Assembly: GCA_000405945.1 (NCBI GenBank)
Contig: ASOC01000001.1
Location: 1 to 56,093, forward strand
Direction: 5' to 3'
Length of the DNA: 56,093 bases
DNA from: Candidatus Omnitrophus fodinae SCGC AAA011-A17
GTDB taxonomy: Bacteria > Omnitrophota > Omnitrophia > Omnitrophales > Omnitrophaceae
The translations under genes and the position numbers were made by a program. Positions 1 through 8,597 of the stretch are shown here, piece after piece; position 1 is the stretch's first letter; every line of letters begins with the position of its first letter. Below the pieces are notes generated by a model, which saw nothing but the letters and a program-made list of their open reading frames with translations, was not told the DNA's origin and made no database searches.

Positions 1-31
1 GACTGCTGAGCCGGACTGAAAAAGCCTGCCG

Positions 32-1135
32 ATGAGACTTGCGAAACTCGATATTCTAAGGACGTTCGCAGTCCTTCTTGTCCTTGGCAGGCATCTTTGC
101 ATCCTTTCACCGGAAGGAGGAGTATATCATGCGAATTTTTTATTCAGATTTTGGAACCGGTTTGGATGGACGGGGGTTGACCTTTTTTTTGTATTGAGCG
201 GATTTCTTGTATCGGGCTTATTGTTCAGCGAGTATAAAAAATATGGTTCTATAAATCTTCTTCGTTTTTTTATACGTAGAGGCTTTAAAATTTATCCAGC
301 GTTTTATTTTTTCATAGGCCTTTCGATTTTACTGAAAATAATTCCTGAAAATATGAGTTTGCCGAGAATCCTGTCTGAGGCAGTCTTTGTACAAAATTAC
401 TTTCCTGGAATATGGAATCACACATGGTCTTTGGCCGTTGAAGAACATTTTTATGCCCTGGTGGGTGTGCTATTATTTTTCCTTTCCCTGAAGAAGACTA
501 GCGATCCGTTCAGAAACATTCATATCTTTTTCTTAATTTGCGCAGTTTCTGTTCTTCTAATGAGGCTGTATGTCTCTATGAGCCAGCCTTATTCACACAT
601 GAAGAATGTATTTCCAAGCCATTTAAGAATAGACGCGCTTTTTTTTGGGGTCGTGTTGTCTTATTGTAACCACTTCAAAAATAAGGAGTTAGAGCTATGG
701 ACGACGCGGAATTTATACCTTATTCTAGGGGCTTCCGCTCTGTGTATTTTGCCTTGCTTTCTGTGGGAATTGGAAACTTTTTTTGTTCATACATTCGGCC
801 TTACCTTTCTTTATCTTGGTTTTGGCGGATTGCTTCTGGTGATTTTATATGAACCGCACATGGAACAATGGATTGGCCGTGGATTTATCGGCGTTATCGC
901 GCGGTTAGGCGCCTATTCATACTCCATTTATTTATGGCATATGCCGGTTAGATATTGGCAAAATTATATTATAAAAAACCTTATAGGATATACGCCGTCC
1001 CCCGCAATTCAAACTTTAGCTTATGTTTTTTTATGCATGATTGTAGGTGTTTTGATGGCAAAAATAGTGGAAATGCCATTTCTAAAATTACGGGATCATT
1101 TTTTTCCTTCGCGTAGTAAAATGGGCATCAATTGA
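32..1135 (+). CDS. Acyltransferase-3 (OafA/YrhL-like) membrane O-acyltransferase
   Basis: Integral-membrane O-acyltransferase expected to move an acetyl or other short acyl group onto a surface sugar at the cytoplasmic membrane. The 367 residues form about ten hydrophobic segments. Helix 1 carries the family's Arg-x10-His pair (R10, H21). GVDLFFVLSGFL (48-59) and TWSLAVEEHFYA (about 131-142) are further family landmarks. The length fits the membrane domain alone, with no C-terminal SGNH extension. No strong ribosome binding site precedes the ATG, and the 31 bases to its left show nothing I can assign. It is the first of six plus-strand glycan genes. The acyl group and acceptor cannot be read from the sequence. 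Confidence 0.88.
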   Translation: MRLAKLDILRTFAVLLVLGRHLCILSPEGGVYHANFLFRFWNRFGWTGVDLFFVLSGFLVSGLLFSEYKKYGSINLLRFFIRRGFKIYPAFYFFIGLSILLKIIPENMSLPRILSEAVFVQNYFPGIWNHTWSLAVEEHFYALVGVLLFFLSLKKTSDPFRNIHIFFLICAVSVLLMRLYVSMSQPYSHMKNVFPSHLRIDALFFGVVLSYCNHFKNKELELWTTRNLYLILGASALCILPCFLWELETFFVHTFGLTFLYLGFGGLLLVILYEPHMEQWIGRGFIGVIARLGAYSYSIYLWHMPVRYWQNYIIKNLIGYTPSPAIQTLAYVFLCMIVGVLMAKIVEMPFLKLRDHFFPSRSKMGIN

Positions 1136-1160
1136 AAACGACTCTTTTTGAAGGCTGTCC

Positions 1161-2087
1161 ATGACAGATAAACCTGCGGAAGTTATGATCGGCATCATGA
1201 ACTGGAATCAAAAAACGGACACTCTGTGGTGTTTGGAATCCTTGAGGTCTGTAAAAGAGCCTGGAATTAAAATTGTCCTTGTGGATAATGCTTCAACAGA
1301 CGATTCTGTGGTAGTTATAGGCAGCCGTTTTCCAGAAGTAACTATTCTGACCAATAGAACCAATCGCGGTTGTGCGGGCGGCCGTAACGATTTGCTGCTT
1401 TTTTTCTTGAATACTGACCTCCGGTATCTGATGTTTCTGGACAATGACGCCAGGGTGATGCCCGATACTTTAAAAATTCTGGTTGATGAGATCAACCGTT
1501 CCGAAAATATCGGCGTGCTAGGCGTAAAGGCCTATTACGAAGATCGGCCCAATGTTTTTTGGACTAAGGGAGGCGATAGATTTGATCCTGTGAATGGCGG
1601 CTTCCATAATATGGGGCAGAAGGAGGAAGACCTGGGACAATACGCCAAAATGGAAGAGGTAGATTCTGTCCCCGGCGGTTTCACATTCATGAAACGGAAA
1701 GTTGCCGAAAAAGTACCTCAGATTGACGAGCGATATTTTATTTATTATGAAGATTCGGACTGGTGTTTCAGGGTAAAAAAGGCTGGCTTTAAGATCATGA
1801 CTTCGGCTAACTCAAAGGTTTATCACCGAGTGTCCGGCTCGCTGGGTATGGAATCACCTCGGTTTTATTATTACCGTATCAGGAACCGGTTCCTGTTCAT
1901 GAAAGACAATGCACCCGCTTATTTTTTTGTATTCTCATTAAAATTTTACTTTTTAGCGCTCCCATCTTTAATTTTAACGCTTCTTTTGTCCGGTAAACCG
2001 GGACGGATTTTAGGCATATTCTGGGGGATTGTCGATTATATGAGAGGAAAATGGAATGTCTGCACCCATCAATCCTTATTCCGCTAA
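1161..2087 (+). CDS. Family 2 glycosyltransferase
   Basis: GT-A fold inverting glycosyltransferase that would add a sugar from a nucleotide donor to a growing lipid-linked glycan on the cytoplasmic face. Residues 8-50 hold the nucleotide-binding start ending in LVDNASTDDS (D42). The metal-binding DxD equivalent is D94-N95-D96 in FLDNDARVMP. YFIYYEDSDWCFR near 193-205 carries the acidic pair usually supplying the catalytic base. This pattern resembles rhamnosyltransferase-type GT2 enzymes. A hydrophobic segment near 255-277 suggests a C-terminal membrane anchor. The 3' end overlaps the next gene by 32 bases, implying co-translation. The donor sugar is unknown. Confidence 0.88.
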   Translation: MTDKPAEVMIGIMNWNQKTDTLWCLESLRSVKEPGIKIVLVDNASTDDSVVVIGSRFPEVTILTNRTNRGCAGGRNDLLLFFLNTDLRYLMFLDNDARVMPDTLKILVDEINRSENIGVLGVKAYYEDRPNVFWTKGGDRFDPVNGGFHNMGQKEEDLGQYAKMEEVDSVPGGFTFMKRKVAEKVPQIDERYFIYYEDSDWCFRVKKAGFKIMTSANSKVYHRVSGSLGMESPRFYYYRIRNRFLFMKDNAPAYFFVFSLKFYFLALPSLILTLLLSGKPGRILGIFWGIVDYMRGKWNVCTHQSLFR

Positions 2088-2634
2088 AGAAATTGTCCTG
2101 AGTTTTGGATGCGGCCTGAAAAAACCGGCAGATGCCATCGGCCTTGATAAGAGGGCTCTTCCCGGCGTCGACATCGTGGCTGACGGTTTCCGGGCATCCC
2201 TGCCATTTCGAAGCGGGGTATTTTCACGGGTTGAATGCATTCATGTTCTCGAACACGCGGAAAATCTTACGGACGTTATGGAGGAGATTTATAGGGTGCT
2301 TAAGCCTGGTGGTGTCTTGCATTTGATTGCTCCTCATGGAGCCACACTCCGTTTTTGGGGTGATCCGACGCATAAGACAGCCATCACATGCTCGACATTC
2401 AATTATTTTTTACCCGGGTATGACTATAATTTTTACAGCAAAGCAAGGTTTACTGTTGAACAAATAACGTTGGACAGGGGAGATAACGCTAAAAAATCGA
2501 CTACTCATCGTATTGTGAACTGGCTTTGGAAAAAAAGAATGTGGCAGATGGAGAAAATCCTCACATTTTTTAGAGTTGATTTTGCTTTGGATGTTATGCT
2601 GAAGAAAGTTGATAATATCGCATCGAAAGGCTGA
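2056..2634 (+). CDS. Class I SAM-dependent methyltransferase (type 11)
   Basis: Predicted small-molecule or sugar methyltransferase of 192 residues. The SAM-binding glycine loop is reduced to LSFGCG near residues 14-19. The typical type-11 tail motif is clear: HVLEHAENLTDVMEEIYRVL followed by KPGGVLHLIAPH. The start lies inside the preceding glycosyltransferase gene and is supported by a purine-rich AGAGGAAA about seven bases upstream (2043-2050). This is the first of three successive methyltransferase genes with little resemblance to one another, suggesting several different methyl decorations. The acceptor is unknown. Confidence 0.82.
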   Translation: MSAPINPYSAKEIVLSFGCGLKKPADAIGLDKRALPGVDIVADGFRASLPFRSGVFSRVECIHVLEHAENLTDVMEEIYRVLKPGGVLHLIAPHGATLRFWGDPTHKTAITCSTFNYFLPGYDYNFYSKARFTVEQITLDRGDNAKKSTTHRIVNWLWKKRMWQMEKILTFFRVDFALDVMLKKVDNIASKG

Positions 2635-2657
2635 CACATCGGATGGGGGTTTCAAAG

Positions 2658-3386
2658 ATGAACAAATTTAGTTTTAGAAAATCGATTTTGCGTTTATTGG
2701 ACAGAATCGTCATTAATTTTGTCCGGCGTTATCGGTTTGTTTTAAGCGAAGCGGCCGAGGCGGCATCTATGAATATTTCATCGAGACTTAAGCTGCGAGC
2801 GACGGAGTCAACGGTCGATTACGTACAAGCTAAAATGCTCTCGACGAGAGGCTTCAATCATAAACGCGAGTTGTTGGAATACGCTTTGAATCAATCAAAT
2901 GGAAAAGGATTGTTTTTGGAATTCGGAGTGTGGCAGGGCGATTCGATTAATTTTATAGCGGATAATACAAAAAACATTGTATACGGGTTTGATTCTTTCG
3001 ATGGTCTCCCGTACGACTGGGCAAGCCCTGAATCTAAAGGCATGTTTTCAGTGGGAGGGAAATTGCCTTCTGTCCGTAAAAATGTAAAGTTATATCCTGG
3101 TTGGTTTGAGGATAGCCTGCCCGAATTTGTAAAAGATCATGATGAGCCAATTTCATTTATCCATGTTGATTGTGATTTGTATTCGTCAACGAAGACAATA
3201 TTCAAGTATTTTGGGAGCCGTATTCGATCCGGCGTTGTGATTTTATTTGACGAGTACTTCAATTATCCCTGCTGGGATGAGCATGAATATAAGGCTTTTC
3301 AGGAATTTGTCGCCGAGAAAGGCGTATCCTCTGAATATATCGGGTTTAATAGAGTTGAAGGCGGTGTGGCCGTTCGAATCAAGTGA
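2658..3386 (+). CDS. TylF/MycF-like O-methyltransferase
   Basis: Resembles macrocin-O-methyltransferase (TylF/MycF) enzymes, which methylate sugar hydroxyls using SAM and a divalent metal. Landmarks are FLEFGVWQGDSINFIA (SAM motif I), VYGFDSFDGLPYDW, the metal-site strand HVDCDLYSS and LFDEYF. I prefer the ATG at 2658 because GGGGG at 2645-2649 is well spaced from it. An in-frame ATG at 2643 would add five residues. The predicted product is 242 residues, in the normal range. It lies between two other methyltransferase genes and probably O-methylates a deoxyhexose in the same glycan (inference). Confidence 0.82.
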   Translation: MNKFSFRKSILRLLDRIVINFVRRYRFVLSEAAEAASMNISSRLKLRATESTVDYVQAKMLSTRGFNHKRELLEYALNQSNGKGLFLEFGVWQGDSINFIADNTKNIVYGFDSFDGLPYDWASPESKGMFSVGGKLPSVRKNVKLYPGWFEDSLPEFVKDHDEPISFIHVDCDLYSSTKTIFKYFGSRIRSGVVILFDEYFNYPCWDEHEYKAFQEFVAEKGVSSEYIGFNRVEGGVAVRIK

Positions 3387-3413
3387 TTTTTGAAATGATA
3401 TCGGAGATCTTCT

Positions 3414-4112
3414 GTGATCAAATTGTTATCTCCAATTAAACATGTTATAGCTGTTCTTGTGGGTTTTTTCAGGCGCCCCGGCCGTTTTTCTGTTTATCAT
3501 TATTCCAGAAACAAAGCTTTGGAACGTCTGCAAACAGAATCAAAAGGCTGTATTTTAGATATTGGATGCGGGAGCCGGAAATTGTCACCCTATGCTATTT
3601 CCGTGGATTTATATCCGGGACCTTATGTTGACCTGGTTGCGGATGCGGGCCAGTTGCCTTTTGCGGATGGGGAGTGTGATGCTGTGTGGATGGATGCCCT
3701 GCTCGAACACGTGCCCGATCCAATGCGCATTTTAGCCGAAGCGTCGCGTGTTTTGAAAGATAAGGGGTGGATTTACTGCGAAGTGCCATTTTTACAGGGA
3801 GAGCATTCTGCTCCGGGTGATTTCAGGCGGTGGACTCGGCAGGGGCTCTTACAACTGTTTGAGGGTTGGGAGCTAGAATGGATAGAGTCATCATCGGGAC
3901 CTTTTTCAGCTTTGGCCTATCAACTGCGCAGTTGCCTGAGTCTTTTGACGAGTTTTCGGTCAGATTTGCTTTACCGAATCATGTTCGAAGCTCTGTGGGG
4001 TTATGTTGTTTGGCCTATCAAGCTATTAGACGCCTGCGTTCGGCGCGATCCAAGGGCTGCAGCGCATGCGTTCGGCTACGCCATTATGGTTAGGAAAAAG
4101 ATTCGAAGCTAA
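3414..4112 (+). CDS. Class I SAM-dependent methyltransferase (type 11)
   Basis: Predicted methyltransferase of 232 residues. SAM motif I is ILDIGCGSRKL near residues 45-55, followed by the acidic strand end ISVDLYPGPYVDLVADAG. MDALLEHVPDP and EASRVLKDKGWIYCEVPF mark the type-11 fold. The start is GTG with CGGAGA at 3402-3407 as a good ribosome binding site. The C-terminal third is longer and more hydrophobic than the minimal domain. It is followed three bases later by a glycosyltransferase gene, so the two are probably co-transcribed. Substrate unknown. Confidence 0.82.
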   Translation: MIKLLSPIKHVIAVLVGFFRRPGRFSVYHYSRNKALERLQTESKGCILDIGCGSRKLSPYAISVDLYPGPYVDLVADAGQLPFADGECDAVWMDALLEHVPDPMRILAEASRVLKDKGWIYCEVPFLQGEHSAPGDFRRWTRQGLLQLFEGWELEWIESSSGPFSALAYQLRSCLSLLTSFRSDLLYRIMFEALWGYVVWPIKLLDACVRRDPRAAAHAFGYAIMVRKKIRS

Positions 4113-4115
4113 ACC

Positions 4116-5003
4116 ATGCCTCATCCGGAAATACCCGCCGCTTCTGTTACGATTATCAGCCGCAACATGGGAACAAGCCTGCTGGAATGCGTTTATGCCT
4201 TGTTTAAACAAACCTTCACCGATTTTGAAATTATCGTTGTCGATGACCGCAGCACGGACGGCACCCGGGAGATACTGGCTGGTGTCGCAGACTCACGGGT
4301 CCGCTATTTTCGGAATGATAGGCGATTAGGTTACGGAGGTACCCGCAATCTGGCCCTGAAAGAGGCAAGGGGGCGTTATGTTTTTTTTACTGATGCCGAT
4401 TGTTTACCGGATACCGAGTGGATTCAAAAGGGGATTGCTGTTTATGAGAGCCAAGACTGTATAGGGATTGTTGGCAAAACACTTCCCATGAGGGATTCGA
4501 CACGGCGTTCGGAACGGCTGGTTTTAAACAAAGACGGCCGCTTCATGACATGCAATATGAGCATGAAGCGGGAGGTGCTTGAAGAATTGGGCGGATTTGA
4601 TACTGCCTTTGACGTTGGGCAGGAGGACGTGGAACTGGGACTTCGCGCCTTGAAACTCGGCAAGATTATTTTTGCGCAGGATATGATCGTTTATCATCGT
4701 GTTGAGCGGTATACGGTCAAAAGACTTTTTACCGATGCAAGGCGGTATAAAACTCAAGTCATGATTTTTAAACGCCACCCGGATTCCGATTACCACCTCC
4801 GGCATTCGCCGCCGCGCGTGCGAGGCATTTTTTTGAAGCCTGAGGATTGGTGGATAATATTCTGTCCGATTATTTTATTCCGCAGTCCATCCAACCAGTC
4901 GCTGAGAGATTTCTTCATGATCCCCTCCATTTACGCAGCGACCATCTATCGAAGGTTTATTATTTGGAAAACGGCGCTAAAGGAAAGGGTGCTGTTGATT
5001 TAA
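4116..5003 (+). CDS. Family 2 glycosyltransferase
   Basis: GT2 enzyme of 295 residues. It begins with the Rossmann-like strand VTIISRNMGTSLLECVYAL and IIVVDDRSTDGTRE near 39-52. The metal-binding motif is TDADCLPD, and GQEDVELGLRALKLG supplies the acidic catalytic region. The C-terminal 70 residues contain aromatic hydrophobic stretches that could associate with the membrane. The ATG follows the preceding stop by three bases. It ends the left plus-strand run and converges on a minus-strand gene only eight bases away. No convincing terminator hairpin lies between them. Donor and acceptor are unknown. Confidence 0.87.
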   Translation: MPHPEIPAASVTIISRNMGTSLLECVYALFKQTFTDFEIIVVDDRSTDGTREILAGVADSRVRYFRNDRRLGYGGTRNLALKEARGRYVFFTDADCLPDTEWIQKGIAVYESQDCIGIVGKTLPMRDSTRRSERLVLNKDGRFMTCNMSMKREVLEELGGFDTAFDVGQEDVELGLRALKLGKIIFAQDMIVYHRVERYTVKRLFTDARRYKTQVMIFKRHPDSDYHLRHSPPRVRGIFLKPEDWWIIFCPIILFRSPSNQSLRDFFMIPSIYAATIYRRFIIWKTALKERVLLI

Positions 5004-5011
5004 CCGGTGTT

Positions 5012-6097
5012 TCAGGGGAAAAGCGAACGGACCATATGCAGAGGGCTGTAATAAAGGGATGGTGTCAGAAAACAGCCGTGATAGCAGGAACAGGTCTTGA
5101 TTTTCTCGCGCACCTTGTTTGCTTCCGCCGAAAACCAAACTTTTCGAAAGTCATAACCGGTGTTCCGCACGTTTCCGACGTCAATGGCTAGCTTCAGTTC
5201 ACACAGTTTAATGCGCCCGTCCGGCTCCATCACGCCAATAACGTCACCGGCAGTACAGGAAAAGGGCTGATGATCGGTATCAATGACAGAAGCTGTCACT
5301 TTATCGACATAGCGCCTTCTGGTCCTGGCAAAGTATCTGTCCAACGGGAAACTTAAATTGTTGTCTGCTGAATCGCTCAAAATAGGTTCAAGATTTCGTG
5401 TAAGTTCAAGCCATTCCTGTCCGGTCGGCGGCCTTAAATCAGGGTTTAACGGCGTTCCTCGAATAGGGGTAGGCAGAAGCGCAGCAAGAGGCAGTTTTTC
5501 TTTTATTAGTCTTGCTAATTCGAGGATCTCTCCGTAATTTTTGTTTGATATTACGCAGATAACATGAATGGACATATTTGAATAGCGTTTTTTCAGCAGG
5601 GAAACTTTTTGCGCTGATTCTATAACTTTCTCAAAACTGCCCGGTATCTGGCTGATTTCTTCATGCGTTTTCTTTAACCCGTCAATCGAAAATCCAAAGT
5701 TGATAACGGAATTGGGGCAGTTTTTTAAAACATTTTCAGCCACCTCGGCAATTCGATCCGGATTAAATCCGTGGGTGGGTATGTGAAACCGTTTGCATGA
5801 ATTTTGGTCATGAAATATTTTGCAGATTTCAGGCAAGTCTGACCGAAGATAAGGCTCGCCGCCCGAAATTAAAATCCTATCCAGATGTCCCAAGGTGCTT
5901 GAGATTTTCCGTATTTCATCCAGGGTCAGTTCAGACTTACCCGAGTTCAGGTCCTGCCAATAGAAACACGTCTTGCATTTGTAGCCGCACCTTGTTGTCA
6001 CGAAATAGATCAGTTCTGTGGGTAGAGGGTCCTTTGCCAGCCGATGTGCGTAACTCTGTGTGAACTCGATTATATATTTCAGGTACGGAATTTTCAT
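5012..6097 (-). CDS. Radical SAM protein with SPASM/twitch-like C-terminus
   Basis: Radical SAM enzyme of 361 residues. The [4Fe-4S] motif CxxxCxxC is C37, C41 and C44 in TRCGYKCKTCFYW, followed by LISGGEPYLR, the glycine-rich SAM-contact motif. The C-terminal part has a cysteine set (SCTAGD, KLCELK, KTCSCYHGC) that looks like a SPASM or twitch auxiliary-cluster domain. Such proteins modify peptides or small molecules by radical chemistry, and some sit in polysaccharide loci as sugar-modifying enzymes. It is the only minus-strand gene in the left 49 kb and is divergent from the next gene, so it probably has its own promoter. The reaction is not predictable from sequence. Confidence 0.85.
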   Translation of the reverse strand: MKIPYLKYIIEFTQSYAHRLAKDPLPTELIYFVTTRCGYKCKTCFYWQDLNSGKSELTLDEIRKISSTLGHLDRILISGGEPYLRSDLPEICKIFHDQNSCKRFHIPTHGFNPDRIAEVAENVLKNCPNSVINFGFSIDGLKKTHEEISQIPGSFEKVIESAQKVSLLKKRYSNMSIHVICVISNKNYGEILELARLIKEKLPLAALLPTPIRGTPLNPDLRPPTGQEWLELTRNLEPILSDSADNNLSFPLDRYFARTRRRYVDKVTASVIDTDHQPFSCTAGDVIGVMEPDGRIKLCELKLAIDVGNVRNTGYDFRKVWFSAEANKVREKIKTCSCYHGCFLTPSLYYSPLHMVRSLFP

Positions 6098-6105
6098 ACG
6101 ATTTA

Positions 6106-6134
6106 ACTTTACAATAGTTTGCAGATGACGTCAA
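6106..6134 (-). promoter_or_regulatory. Possible promoter for the radical SAM gene
   Basis: On the minus strand TTGACG (6134-6129) and TAAAGT (6111-6106) are separated by 17 bases, close to a sigma-70 -35/-10 pair. Transcription would start almost at the ATG (6097), leaving little or no leader. That is unusual, and the -10 is imperfect, so this is only a candidate. Confidence 0.25.
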
Positions 6135-6154
6135 AAGAAATATCGTTTTTTGCT

Positions 6155-6183
6155 TTCGTTTTGTGTTGATTCTGCCGTATAAT
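6155..6183 (+). promoter_or_regulatory. Possible promoter for the 6269 operon
   Basis: A perfect TATAAT lies at 6178-6183 in the 171-base divergent spacer, about 85 bases before the next plus-strand start. The -35 position at 17 bases (TTCGTT) is weak. It is the best -10 in this spacer and a plausible start for the long plus-strand run to its right. Confidence 0.35.
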
Positions 6184-6268
6184 TCCGTTTTATTGTAAGT
6201 ATTTAGCGATGAGTAACTGGCATTGAATCAACAGTTTTGAAATATATGGATTCACGCTCTATGCTGAT

Positions 6269-7864
6269 ATGACGACCGAAAATAAGTCTCTTTCAATTTC
6301 GCCGTTGATTATTATCCTCGCCGTAATAGGTATGATAGCTCAGTGGTTCATTAGCAGTAAATGGGGGATAGGTTTATCTCCCGATTCTAGCGGCTATCTC
6401 TATGCAGCGAGAGGGCTTATGAACGGAAAGGGGCTGATTGAGATATCTCAATGGAATAAGGTAATCCCTCTTTGCAATTTTGCCCCTATGGTGTCAACAT
6501 TGCTTGGTTTTTTTGGGGTTTTAGGAATAGAACCCATGATTGGGGCACGTTGGCTGCATATAGTTGTTTTTGGCGGCAATATTTTTTTGAGCGGTTTTAT
6601 CATCTTTCACTACACTCGATCAAATTGGGCTTCCACTTTAACGTCATTTTTCGTCTTGACTTCTCTTGTCACTCTCGAAATTCATGCCATGCTTTGGTCT
6701 GAACCCATTTTTATTTTCTTCGGGTTTGCCGGCATTTATTTATTGGCACTTGCTCTTGAAGATGAATCAAAAAAACCTGTTTTGATCCCTTCTGCTCTGG
6801 TATTAGGATTATCATTTCTTTCCAAGTATTCAGGGGCATCATTTATCCTGGCCGGTGTTTTGACCGCATTCTTTTTCAGCAAGAAAACATATCTGAAAAG
6901 AATCATCAACTGTCTGTTAATCGGCGCTGTCAGCAGTCTGCCCATGACGCTTTGGTCGCTAAGGAATCGTCTTTCGGGTACGTGGCCAGCGGGTTTGACA
7001 TTCAATTTTGAGCCATATCTGATGGGGCATGTGCGGGCATTGTTTGCTTATATTTCGATTTGGATATTGCCCAAAAGTATTTCTCCCGTATTCAGAGGAG
7101 TTGTCTTGCTTCTTTTGATAGGTTTTTTTATATCCGCAGCATGGGTCTGCGCTAGCTGGGCTAAAAGATATTCTTCTCCCAATAAAGTTTCCGGAATGTT
7201 TTACGGTGGCCCATTCCCATGGATTCTGCTGATAGTCATGGCCAGTCATATAGGTGTTTATTTTGCAGCCACGGCTTTTATGGGTGAAAATTCATTTGAT
7301 AATCGGGCGCTTTCTCCCGTGTTTGTTTCCTGTGCAATATTTATGGTCGGAACAGGGTGTGATTTGTGGCGACTGTCACAGCAGTTTAGCTGGCGGCGTA
7401 ATTTGTTAAGCGTGCTGTTGATTTTTTTTGTTATTTCTTATTTTTTTAGAGCCGTCCAATGGGGGGTAGTAGCTAACCGGGATGGGCTTTGGTATTCCAG
7501 CCGAGAATGGAATACTTCAGGCATTATTGAAAAGATAAAACAATATACCGGAGGCATTCCTATTTACACGAACGGCCCGGATGTTGTCTATCTACTCACG
7601 GGTAAACCGGCGAGCGCAATTCCGGCGAAGTCGAATGTTTTCAAAGTGCATGTGCCTGATCCGGAGCGCCGTTTGTTGCAGAATTATCCGCTTGAGCTGG
7701 AAAAGATGAGAAAAGATCTTCGAAAAAATCAGGGCATCGTAGTCTACCTCGATAAAATTTACTGGCGATGGTATTATCCGACGGCCGATGAACTGATGCG
7801 CATAGTTCCGCTCGGCGTGGTCGAAAGGGTTCAAGGCGGCACTATTTATAAGATGGAAGAATAG
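6269..7864 (+). CDS. GT-C membrane glycosyltransferase (ArnT/PMT-like, GT39/GT83 type)
   Basis: Polytopic membrane protein of 531 residues with about ten or eleven hydrophobic segments. After helix 1 an extracytoplasmic loop carries SPDSSGYLYAARGLM with the acidic residue D41, placed like the catalytic Asp of polyprenyl-phosphate-sugar glycosyltransferases. The last roughly 110 residues are soluble (IPIYTNGPDVVYLLTG onward), as in many GT-C enzymes. It likely moves a sugar from a polyprenyl phosphate donor onto a glycan or lipid on the outer face of the inner membrane. It is followed closely by a methyltransferase and a small ArnE/F-like flippase, which fits that role. Confidence 0.75.
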   Translation: MTTENKSLSISPLIIILAVIGMIAQWFISSKWGIGLSPDSSGYLYAARGLMNGKGLIEISQWNKVIPLCNFAPMVSTLLGFFGVLGIEPMIGARWLHIVVFGGNIFLSGFIIFHYTRSNWASTLTSFFVLTSLVTLEIHAMLWSEPIFIFFGFAGIYLLALALEDESKKPVLIPSALVLGLSFLSKYSGASFILAGVLTAFFFSKKTYLKRIINCLLIGAVSSLPMTLWSLRNRLSGTWPAGLTFNFEPYLMGHVRALFAYISIWILPKSISPVFRGVVLLLLIGFFISAAWVCASWAKRYSSPNKVSGMFYGGPFPWILLIVMASHIGVYFAATAFMGENSFDNRALSPVFVSCAIFMVGTGCDLWRLSQQFSWRRNLLSVLLIFFVISYFFRAVQWGVVANRDGLWYSSREWNTSGIIEKIKQYTGGIPIYTNGPDVVYLLTGKPASAIPAKSNVFKVHVPDPERRLLQNYPLELEKMRKDLRKNQGIVVYLDKIYWRWYYPTADELMRIVPLGVVERVQGGTIYKMEE

Positions 7865-7869
7865 AGATT

Positions 7870-8523
7870 ATGTCATCTGCAATCAATACAGAACGAAAAT
7901 CAATTTGGCAGGTTTTAGAGCATCCGCTGATTTACAAGCTTTCGCAGGCTATTCTCGGTCCTGGGGCAGAAAAGTCGATAGTCGGTGAAATAAAAAAATT
8001 ACTGACTCCCGCCATGACTAAAGGGCGTAATCTAGACATTGGGTGTGGCCCCTCATCGTTGCTATGGCAGGTAAACTTGCGGCCCATTGGGTTAGAACCG
8101 GTCCACGCTTATAATGTGCGATTTGTGAACAACGGCAGTGATGCCATTACCGGTTCGGCTACTGATTTGCCTTTTTGCGATCAATCTTTTGACAGTATTT
8201 GGAATTTCGGCCTTCTGCATCACTTGTCGGATGAAATGGTTTATCGGTCTCTCATGGAAATGATTCGTGTGGTTCGTCCGGGTGGCCATGTGGTCATTTT
8301 TGATGGGTTAATGCCTGAACATTGCTGGCCGAATCCATTTATTTGGCTGCTTCGCAAATTTGACAGAGGACAGCATATGCGCAAACAGTCAGCATTGGAA
8401 TCTTTGCTGATAGAGCGCAACTTATGGTCTGTAAATCGTTTCCAGTATTGTTGTTGGGGCCATGAAGGTGTATTCTGCATCTTTAGCAAACCAGCTCACG
8501 ATGCCCTAAGAAACTCTAAATAA
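7870..8523 (+). CDS. Class I SAM-dependent methyltransferase
   Basis: Predicted methyltransferase of 217 residues. SAM motif I is LDIGCGPSSLLW near residues 55-66. The post-motif segment SFDSIWNFGLLHHLSDEM and RVVRPGGHVVIFDGLMPE are classic for the type-11 family. It starts five bases after the GT-C gene and is probably co-transcribed with it. Its C-terminal region is rich in Trp, Arg and His but has no recognisable extra domain. Likely substrate is a sugar or polyprenyl-linked sugar intermediate (inference from context only). Confidence 0.82.
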   Translation: MSSAINTERKSIWQVLEHPLIYKLSQAILGPGAEKSIVGEIKKLLTPAMTKGRNLDIGCGPSSLLWQVNLRPIGLEPVHAYNVRFVNNGSDAITGSATDLPFCDQSFDSIWNFGLLHHLSDEMVYRSLMEMIRVVRPGGHVVIFDGLMPEHCWPNPFIWLLRKFDRGQHMRKQSALESLLIERNLWSVNRFQYCCWGHEGVFCIFSKPAHDALRNSK

Positions 8524-8597
8524 TATTTGTTAAATTTCATAAATAATGATAAATTATAAGCTTAACGTCCGGTTTTTGATGCCGGCAGGGAGGTTGG

